NCBI GenBank assembly: GCA_964035575.1
Contig: OZ037886.1
Coordinates: 620,001-684,000 of the forward strand
Source of the DNA: Rhynchopus sp. YZ270_cl-10
Lineage: Eukaryota; Euglenozoa; Diplonemea; Diplonemida; Diplonemidae
DNA: 64,000 bases
Reading direction: 5' to 3'
Shown: positions 56,696 through 64,000 of the stretch, one piece after another
Layout of the letters: every line of letters begins with the position of its first letter
Numbering within the stretch: the stretch's first letter is position 1
Made by a program: the position numbers and the translations under genes
Notes under the pieces: generated by a model
The model's database searches: none
What the model saw: the letters and a program-made list of their open reading frames with translations, nothing else
Told to the model about the DNA's origin: nothing

Positions 56696-59600
56696 TGGCT
56701 ATTTTTTGGTTATTTTTCGTGTTTTAAAAAACAAACAAACAAAATCAAGAAAAAAAAAAAACAACTACATTCAGGGTACTGAGTGTCATGTACAAGGTAC
56801 TCTGAATGAACTAAAAAAGGTATACTGGAAAGGGGAGGGGGGTTTTTTTTAAAGGGGAAATGCGTGTAGTAGGAATGGGTAAACTAAGGGGAAAGGAAGA
56901 GTTGCATTTGTGGTATTCCCGTACCAGGACTCACTTAAGGGAGGGGGGATGAGGTTTGCTCCCAGAAGGTCGCCTTTGCGGGAAAATGTAAAAAAAAAAC
57001 AAATAAAAACAATACTAAAAAGAATCAAAAAAAAGTTGAAAGTGCAAAAAAAAGGAAAACGACGGATGGTGCGTGCCCGCTTTAGCGTATTGGTTTTCCA
57101 CTAATACTCGCGTTCATTAGTGAAACACAAACCTTTTGCGGTGCGATAAACGGGGGGGGGGGAAAAAAGCGCGATAAATCATTAGGGAATTGCTTCGAGT
57201 CTTTTGTTCGTAACGGTATGATCTAAAAAAAAAAGGATTTTAGCGTATGGAACAGAAACGGCGTTACCCACATACGTATGATATTTTATGCGCGACAAGA
57301 ATGTGACTTGAGTGTACTTCAAAAAAGAAACTGGGTAGCAAATCAAGGAAATAGAGTGACGTTTTTTTCATTTAAAAAAAGGGGGGTTGGTTGGAAAGGT
57401 AAATCACTGAAAAAGGTGATTAACAATAAGAAAGAAACGAGACTGTTTCTATTGCAAGCTGGTAGTTTTGCTTTGTGTGGTATGACAAAGAGCTCGGACC
57501 ATCTGGAAGAACAAGAAAAAAAACATTTATTTATTTATTGAATTGGGAATCGCAGCACAATAGATTCAGTGGCAAGGGCCACTTCACAGATTGGCTATTC
57601 AAAGTCTGCTCTTCCGCTGTTGTGGATATTTCCTTTATTTTTTTTATTGAAAACTTGGTTGTATTAGCTCCACGATGTGTGTATGTGTTTTCTTTTATCT
57701 TCCTTTTTTATGTAGGAAACAATTTTGCTGTCAATTTTTTTGACAGGATTTAGAAGGCATTGTTTGTATTATTACCAAACAACTGTCATCTTGCTTTTTT
57801 TTATACAAAACGGTATTTCACAAAAAAAATATAAAAAGTGAAGTTAAAAATTGAGGGGTGTTGATACCCGATAAAGTTCACAAAAAATGAAAGATTGAGC
57901 AAAAAATCGTTACCATTTACAACGCCAATGGAGTAGTCATTACTTTCCTCGAGTATGGAAAAAAAAATTTTTTTTTTCTTTTACACGAGTTGACGAATCT
58001 ACATTAGCTACCTCTGTTTCTGTCCTTATACCAACATACAGGGTCGCATTCTAAGGCGAGCTGACCCTTTGTTGATTCAGTAGCGTTGATCATAAAGAAC
58101 CCATTGTTGCTATTATTTGTAGAACACTTTCCAGTGAGTGCTCTCTCGCTCTCTCTTTGCTCAAAAAAAAAAAAGTTTGTGAGGGAATGGGATAGGGAGG
58201 AAGTGCCCTCAGACAACGACCCATACTAACATTTTTTTTTCGTTATTTTGAAAAAAATCTGATGACACCCAGCCAGAAAATGCTGTGAGGTGATAATTCC
58301 GAATGAACACTTTTTCTCTGTATGGAGTAGCCGACCCCAATCCACGCTCGATATCCACACTACAGAACAAAGCAATGCCGAGGGAAGTGCCTCAGAATGC
58401 TTTGAGGCAAAAGATACAACATTTTGTTTTTGAAATATTAACCTCAAATCCTCTTGTTTTACCAAATATCGATAGCTGTTCTTATCATGGTAAATGTACA
58501 TCAAAACAAACAATATCACCAATATTAGGCAAAATAATGGAAATTCGAAGTTAGATAATCATAAGAAAGATAAGACAAAAACTATAAGGAAGCTATCAAA
58601 AAGAACCCATATTAGGGGTTTTTTTTCCATACTCCGTGTCATCTCAGTCAAAGGGGCACTCCTGGGGGAAGGGGAATATCAGATTTTCTTTTTCCAAAGG
58701 GCTAATTCACAAAGTAATTCACAAAATACAAAATCGGTGGGGATGAACCTAACACTGCATCTGGGGTCCTTTCGTGGTAGTTCTCCACGAAAATAACTCA
58801 AAGATAAAGCCTCTTTTCTTCAGAGAATATTATGCTTTCTCTCACTTTTCTTTCTTTTCCTTTTTTTTTTTTTCAATCGCAAAACAAAAAGACAATGCAA
58901 ATCTACACAAAGCCGGACACCAAAGGACAGCAGCACGACGTGCGCATGACTTGACAAAATAGCTTCCAAAAACCTCTCTGTGTGGGGGGAAAAAAAGAGA
59001 GAAAAAAAAAAACGAGGGCAGATGGTATTTTTGTCTCACTCCTTTTGGCGTTACCTTTGGTTTGTTTGCACTCTTGATTTATTTTGAATCCTGAAAAAAA
59101 AAGTCAAGACAAGAGAACACTTTCCTTTTTTTATTATTGACAAATCACCCAAAAGAGGAGGGATATTTACACTGAAATGTCACCTTTTACAGGCTAGGAT
59201 ATTCTCGTTTCCCTGTCTAACGTAAAAGGGTTATTTCCAAATTGTTAGGTGTCCAAGTGTTCAAAAAAAGTTTGATTTTAGACTACTATCACAGGATATA
59301 GTAGCCATGATTTTTTTATTCATCGGATCTTTAAAAGAGTAAATAGAAGGAAGTCCAAGTATTCAAAAAAAAACAACAGAATAACAGAGTGTAATCAGCA
59401 GGTGTAACTGTTCGCGATAAATGTGGAGAAATCGCAAGAAAAAAAGAAAAAAAGAAGAAAAAAAAGGTGAGGAAAAGGTGTGAGGAAAGACACCTCCGAG
59501 AGGCGGCAAAAAAAAGAGAGAGAATTGTAAAGAGGAAATGTAACTTGAAAGTGACAATACATCAACAGCGAAGACGCAAAAGTTGATATGTGCAAAACGT

Positions 59601-59875
59601 CTCTAGGACGCCAGGAACGATGGTGTTCCGTGGGTTATCTAATTTCCCCCCCGGAGTGTTGCATTTTTGCAAATAAAGAAAAACGATATAACAGTTCGTC
59701 AGATGACATCTAACCAACTGCTATATTCTACAGATGAGTGCAGGTTATTCGGTATTCGCATCACAACATCACGGACTTAGGGAATAGTATAAAGTGTTGT
59801 TTAACAAAAAAGGAAATACATAAATTATAACAAACTACAAAATGGTAATTTTTTTTGTAACACTTAATTTTTAAC
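56696..59875. other. Spacer
   Basis: No supported gene. AT-rich with homopolymer runs; R5 short copy at 57648-57686, an R2 copy at 59580-59660, and a GTCACCTTTTACAGGCTAGG segment near 59180 shared with 30591. Frames are under 105 codons and resemble nothing. Confidence 0.45.
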
Positions 59876-60336
59876 CACACACGACGCTGGATGATAGGGG
59901 TAACATGATAGGCCACATGATAGGTCACATGATAGTTTCACATGATAGGATTTACCGTTCACGTGATAGTTCACATGATAGATTTCCCGTGCACATGATA
60001 GGATTTATCGTTCACACGATAGTTCACATGATAGGTTTACCGGTTCACATGATTTTATCACGTGACCTATCATGTGAACCTACCAAATCACCCCATCACC
60101 CAGCGTGGTGCAGTTTCCGAATGCGCGTAAAATAAAATAAAAAATACACGCGTGAAAATAAAAATAAAAAGCAGAAATGAAAAAAGAAAAATGAAAATAG
60201 GCTACGCGAGTAAAAAAAGAGGCCCGCGCGTGTAAAAAAAGTAAAAAAATTTCTCCACCCGAAAAGACCTCTCTTTTTACGCGCCTTTTTTCTCTACGCG
60301 CGTGGAAAAAGGGCATGCACGCGTGCGGAAACTGTG
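59876..60336. mobile_element. Inverted-repeat element with MITE inserted in its left end
   Basis: Ends CACAGTTTCCG (left, split) and CGGAAACTGTG (60326-60336). The interior, 60113-60325, is rich in ACGCG and A-runs. A MITE (59880-60110) lies within the first four bases of the left end, duplicating CA (59878-59879, 60111-60112). No target duplication for the outer element is clear. Confidence 0.55.
59880..60110. mobile_element. MITE family M2 (231 bp), related to M1
   Basis: Termini CACGACGCTGGATGAT and, inverted, CACCACGCTGGGTGAT; interior of ACATGATAGG-like units. CA flanks both sides. The terminus resembles M1 (CACGACGGTGATGTA), and the M1 targets are TA and TG, so one family of termini with YR dinucleotide targets seems likely. 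The Mutator-like element at 53816 carries related CACCACGCTGGATGATAGG segments in its arms (55155, 56175). Confidence 0.75.
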
Positions 60337-60540
60337 TTTGACAACAACAACAACAAAAAGAAGGGAAACATTGTTGGGATTTTAACACTTTTTCATTTTT
60401 ATTTTTTCAGTTTTCATTCCAACTTTCAGTTTTCTTTTCTTTTTTTTTTTTGCACACATTTTTTTTGTTCTCAGGTTCATTCCAACGCATACTATTCACA
60501 TTATTTTATCTGAACAAATAATCCATTTACTATTACTTCT

Positions 60541-61176
60541 TCATTTCCCCCCGTTCTTCGGGAATTCATGCAGGACGAAGTTTCTTTGCACGGAGGGTTT
60601 TGGGACTCCACGCTTCGGGAATTCGTGCAGGACAAACTGCGGTGGGGCTGCGACCGCAGTTCTTGTAGCCGTTGCAGTCTTGCCTTTTGTTGCTTTGGGC
60701 GCTGCTTGGGCTTGTGGGACCTCCAGAGAGGAGCTACCTGCTGAATAGAGTGTCGAAGAGTTGTCGCTGCCGGCAGTGGAGGCTCCAGTGTTGGTGCGGG
60801 AGAGGGAGATGGGGGTGTTGTGCTTCTCGACGTCGAGCTTGATGATGTTCTTGCAGGCCTCCATCAACGACGCAGGCAGCGAGCACGGTGCACGAAAGTC
60901 AAGGTTCCTCGCAATGGTCTCAATCAGGTTCAGAAGGTTTTCCTTCCTATACCCAGAGACGTTCAGTGCCTGGTTCGCAGAGAGGTTGTGCAAAAACTGT
61001 CCGATGCAGTAGGACGACATCGTCCCCACCTTGGCAATGGCCTTCTTCTCAAACAACCTCACCAACTTAGGTGGCAGCAGCGTCTTCGAATCGAGCGCCT
61101 CAGCAAAATGCAGTTTTGGGCACGTCTTAACGCAGTCCCCTCTCCGCACAGCGGCAGTGCAGTAGGATACCGACAT
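60541..61176 (-). CDS. Small CCCH zinc-finger-like protein with duplicated FVLHEFPK motif
   Basis: A 211-residue protein starting at the ATG at 61176; the open frame continues upstream only because it reads through repeat R1. Residues 6-22 are C-x8-C-x3-C-x3-H, like a CCCH zinc finger but with a shorter middle spacing (the usual is C-x7/8-C-x4/5-C-x3-H). CCCH fingers usually bind RNA. A helical region (about 40-120) with YCIGQFLHNLSANQAL and ENLLNLIETIARNLDF follows, then a Ser/Thr/Ala-rich stretch, then FVLHEFPK twice at the C-terminus, 19 residues apart, the second ending the protein almost at once. A repeated peptide like this suggests a docking site for a partner. Family not recognised beyond that; role in RNA regulation is inferred. 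Confidence 0.7.
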   Translation of the reverse strand: MSVSYCTAAVRRGDCVKTCPKLHFAEALDSKTLLPPKLVRLFEKKAIAKVGTMSSYCIGQFLHNLSANQALNVSGYRKENLLNLIETIARNLDFRAPCSLPASLMEACKNIIKLDVEKHNTPISLSRTNTGASTAGSDNSSTLYSAGSSSLEVPQAQAAPKATKGKTATATRTAVAAPPQFVLHEFPKRGVPKPSVQRNFVLHEFPKNGGK

Positions 61177-61718
61177 AGTGTAAAGTGTTTTGTTATGAGA
61201 TAATAAGTCAACAAAAGACTGTGATGTTTTGTTAGGGGAGGGAGAAAGGTAAGGAGTGGGAGAAATAAAACTGTAGTTATTAATGCAGGCACCAATTGAC
61301 CCACGTACTATGCCAGCCATCCGGATGAAATCACAAAAAAAAAATGAAATTGATAGTGCAAACACCCCTGGGACGCAGGTACTAGAAATAAAGTGAAGTT
61401 ATTGATGCAAGCACGCGGCAGCTGACTAACGTACGATATCAGCGCCGCAGAATGCATAAGTACCCTACAGCCAGAAGATGTGGGGGAAAAAAAAACCTAA
61501 ATAGGGCGGGTTTTTTTTGAGATTTTGATAATCTGTTCGTATAGTGTATAGCTCTCTTTACTATCATTTTTGATTGTTTTTTTTTTTTTTTGAAAACTTG
61601 GTTGTATTAGTGTTTGACACCCGAGGATGAACTCCACTATATTATTTTTGACGTTACGGCAAAGCATTCTTTTTTGAAAAAAAGGGTGCCGTTTTTTTTG
61701 TAAAACACAGTTCGCTTT
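61177..61718. other. Spacer dense in short repeats
   Basis: Holds R1 (61272-61334), an R2 piece (61345-61384), a degenerate R1 (61392-61456) and R5 (61591-61640), all in the common orientation, between two genes. No gene. Confidence 0.6.
61272..61334 (-). repeat. Short dispersed repeat R1, copy 4
   Basis: R1 with a 4-base loss in the CCTCCGACTGACC part; same orientation as the others. Adjacent R2 piece and degenerate R1 follow at 61345-61456. Confidence 0.75.
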
Positions 61719-63866
61719 TTAGCACAGCGCTGCCAGATGGGTTATAAGACCCTCTTCCTCCTCGCTCCATTGCACATCCTCGGTACTGCCTGACTCACTC
61801 ACCATGACACCCGATTCGCACCTCTCTGCTAGAACAAGCCGGAGGGGGATGACCGCACCTTCTGCAGGCGTGTGGGTGCCTGTCTTCAGACCCAACGTAG
61901 AACTGACTGATGTACCTCCTACGACACCTGGGTGGCAGGCAACAATGGTTATCCCTGGGAGAGACCGTGCAAGGGAACGGGTAATCATACGCTCTGCTTG
62001 TTTCGAGGCACGGTACGCCTTTGCGGCAGAATACTTTTCAAAGTGGTTTGTATAATTTTTGAGGTAGTACTCACCTGTCCAATTCGAGGCAACGTTCACT
62101 ACACGGGTCAACCCAATGTCTGCGAAGGCGTGGATCAATCGGTAAGGGGCTAGAACGCTGACTGCAAACTGCATTTCCACCCCATCAGATGTCAGCTGCA
62201 GCTCCCGACTCACCACTGCTGCATTGTTAATCAAAACCACTTCCTTCGCAGACACATACTCATGCCTCACCTTGTGCACAAAGCCGTACACCGTCTCCCT
62301 CTCTGAAAGGTCCACTCCGTACACAACCTCGGCCGTCACATTGCACCACCCCGCCAGCTCCTCCAACTGTTCCGAAGCAATTCCATTTTCTGCTCTGCGG
62401 GTTGGTAACAGAAGTAGAGTGTTGTTATCATGCACTGCCGAAGCAATTCCTCTTGCAATTTCAAACCCTATTCCACCAAATCCTCCGGTTAAAATGATTA
62501 TTTTGTGGTATTGTGGAGGAGCGGTTAGGCTAAATGCATCAGAAGCAGTAAGGCCTGCAGCTTGGAGAAGCGCTTCTGCAGCACGCACTGCATAGAATTG
62601 ACCATGTGGACCGCCTAGGGTTTTTAAGGATCTTCCGATGTCGCGAGCTTCTTCGATAGAGGTTTCAGCGGAAGGAAGGTCTTTATTGCCGTAGAAATCC
62701 TTTGGATGGTAGTCACCACTCCGTTTCTTCTCCTCAAGAAAGATGTTCACCGCAAGACTCAACCTCTCCCCACTCACCGTATGATGAAACCACAATGGAG
62801 GAATAAACAACACCTCCCCTGTACACAATTCAAACACAATTTTCTTTTCAAGCGCAAACCTTGCCAAGGGGAATTTCGTCTTGTCTGGGGAGTCTACACT
62901 GTCAATCCGAGAAGACGTGCCTTGAACGTAAAGAAACGGCGCTGCGCTTGGGGGAAACAGAGTAATCGTTTTTTGCCCTGCAGATTGGACGAGAAGGTTT
63001 TGCATCATATCGTAGTGGGTCCAGAGTTCTAGACCAGGAGAGGTGACGCGAAGTGCAGAGGAGTGGTAAGAAGAGACGTCTGAAGAAGATACAGTATCAA
63101 GGATGCCAGAGAGGTTGAAGTCCTCCGCAAGGTTTGGGAACATCGAGGGAAAGTGAGACCCGCTCTTCATTTTCCCTTCAGGGACGCTTCTGAGATAGTA
63201 CCGTTCCCCGTTTGCCACCAAATAGTCATCTCTCATACCATTACACCGTTCAACCAACTCTGCAAAGGGCATCTGATTGAAACTGAAATTTGCTTTCATT
63301 CCTTTGGTACGATGCCCTGCTAAATCAACTTTATCCTCAGCACAGACCTGAGCAGCAACGTGAATCCCCTCGGTTTTCCCCTTAAGATACTCCACATCCC
63401 CCCATTCTGCGATATTTCCAATCGGAAATCCGGTTAAAACTGCAGGAATATTGTCTTTCAAGAGATTTGCCATTCTAGCATTACGCTGCTCTCTAGTAAA
63501 ATTGGACACATCTACTCGCAAAATCTCCTTCGAAGCCCCATAGAACGAAAGCGGGGCCGAACTTTGAGACCCCTTAGGTGGCTTTGGAATTGCTTTGGGT
63601 GGTTGTTGCACCTTCTTTTCCTTCTTTTGTACTGGTACAGCGCATATCCGTACGACGCCTTCTAATGCTGTGATGGCTTCCGTAGAGATACCACCTTCGG
63701 GAAGAACGTTCGTCAAGAACACTACCCCATTCCCAGTGGAGCTGGTTTTATCATACACTGCGTGGTCCGCAATGGTATACCCCTTTTCCATAAGTTTATG
63801 TAACTCTAAATATTGTTTGACCACCTTCGCTAGAGTTGGTTGTGCGACAACTGCGAACCTCTCCAT
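61719..63866 (-). CDS. TYW5: TYW2-like N-terminus / TYW5 JmjC hydroxylase / short-chain dehydrogenase fusion
   Basis: 715 residues, single exon, ATG at 63866 (MERFAVVAQP). Residues 1-85 resemble the start of TYW2/TRMT12 (human: VAVVTEPRFTQRYREYLERQ), including YLELHKLMEKGY and VLPEG; a basic Lys/Pro linker follows (86-102). Residues 114-440 align closely with human TYW5, for example RVTSPGLELWTHYDMMQNLL against [28 protein letters not shown]-like FYGNKDLP and FYAVRAAE. Iron ligands are His284, Asp286 and His361 (LWFH). TYW5 hydroxylates the side chain of wybutosine precursors in tRNA-Phe. Residues 454-715 are a retinol-dehydrogenase-like SDR: TGGFGGIG (460-467), INNAAV, catalytic Tyr618 and Lys622 in YRASK, and CHPGVV. 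No stop, frameshift or gap separates the parts. The SDR may act on the hydroxylated base or on cofactor supply; this is inference. Confidence 0.93.
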   Translation of the reverse strand: MERFAVVAQPTLAKVVKQYLELHKLMEKGYTIADHAVYDKTSSTGNGVVFLTNVLPEGGISTEAITALEGVVRICAVPVQKKEKKVQQPPKAIPKPPKGSQSSAPLSFYGASKEILRVDVSNFTREQRNARMANLLKDNIPAVLTGFPIGNIAEWGDVEYLKGKTEGIHVAAQVCAEDKVDLAGHRTKGMKANFSFNQMPFAELVERCNGMRDDYLVANGERYYLRSVPEGKMKSGSHFPSMFPNLAEDFNLSGILDTVSSSDVSSYHSSALRVTSPGLELWTHYDMMQNLLVQSAGQKTITLFPPSAAPFLYVQGTSSRIDSVDSPDKTKFPLARFALEKKIVFELCTGEVLFIPPLWFHHTVSGERLSLAVNIFLEEKKRSGDYHPKDFYGNKDLPSAETSIEEARDIGRSLKTLGGPHGQFYAVRAAEALLQAAGLTASDAFSLTAPPQYHKIIILTGGFGGIGFEIARGIASAVHDNNTLLLLPTRRAENGIASEQLEELAGWCNVTAEVVYGVDLSERETVYGFVHKVRHEYVSAKEVVLINNAAVVSRELQLTSDGVEMQFAVSVLAPYRLIHAFADIGLTRVVNVASNWTGEYYLKNYTNHFEKYSAAKAYRASKQAERMITRSLARSLPGITIVACHPGVVGGTSVSSTLGLKTGTHTPAEGAVIPLRLVLAERCESGVMVSESGSTEDVQWSEEEEGLITHLAALC

Positions 63867-64000
63867 CTTTTTGTGCAATGTTATTGCGATATCCTCTGAG
63901 ATTTGGAAATTGGTTGATAAATTGGAGAGAGAGAGAAGGGGGAAGGAGATAAGGCGAGAAAAAAGTAGAGGGGTTTTTAAAAAAAAAATCTTTTCGAGGG

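Noticed and set aside
61177-61365. N-terminal extension of the CCCH protein (63 more codons)
   Set aside because: It translates repeat R1 (FIRMAGIVRGS), which also appears in frames elsewhere; the ATG at 61176 starts the conserved-looking part.

Overview
This is a nuclear genome window from a protist, most likely a euglenozoan and, among those, a diplonemid-like lineage. That placement is inferred. Every protein gene I can support (15 of them, between 7981 and 63866) lies on the minus strand, as in the one-directional gene arrays of Euglenozoa. Several genes have ordinary GT-AG introns, which kinetoplastids almost lack. Coding DNA is GC-balanced, while the spacers are AT-rich and full of A, T, G and C runs.

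Layout: 1-7980 holds no gene. It carries a GC-rich palindrome with two MITEs inserted at its centre, two hAT-type elements and short dispersed repeats. 7981-18137 holds a protein with two PH-like domains, a PH-like/coiled-coil/WD40 protein carrying the same domain, a NYN-domain protein with a mitochondrial-type N-terminus, and an EF-hand protein. 19093-21123 is a three-layer nest of DNA transposons. 21536-37196 holds a long EF-hand protein (3 exons), a divergent H2A-type histone, the Golgi tether subunit COG1 (5 exons), pseudouridine-5'-phosphate glycosidase, two near-identical MYCBP genes and a JmjC oxygenase. 37438-51525 is a giant surface protein of about 4650 residues with a signal peptide, repeats and a GPI-type C-terminus. 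51676-53649 encodes a doublecortin-like protein. 53807-56695 is a Mutator-like element with very long terminal inverted repeats and another transposon inside it. 59876-60336 is a further nested pair. 60541-63866 holds a small CCCH-type protein and a three-part fusion: a TYW2-like N-terminal region, a TYW5-type JmjC hydroxylase and a short-chain dehydrogenase.

How the genes relate: RNA modification recurs (TYW5 fusion, pseudouridine breakdown, a second JmjC protein, a NYN RNase-fold protein). The EF-hand, doublecortin, MYCBP and PH/WD40 genes suggest cytoskeletal or flagellar roles. There is no evidence for operon-like functional grouping; the common strand is probably polycistronic transcription.

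The strongest candidates for something undescribed are the TYW2N-TYW5-SDR fusion, the families of about 45-80 bp repeats that all lie in one orientation and share an AACTT plus T-run end, and the small transposons inserted at dinucleotides in the centre or tip of palindromes. Exon structures were read by eye from splice signals and phase and were not checked against transcripts.
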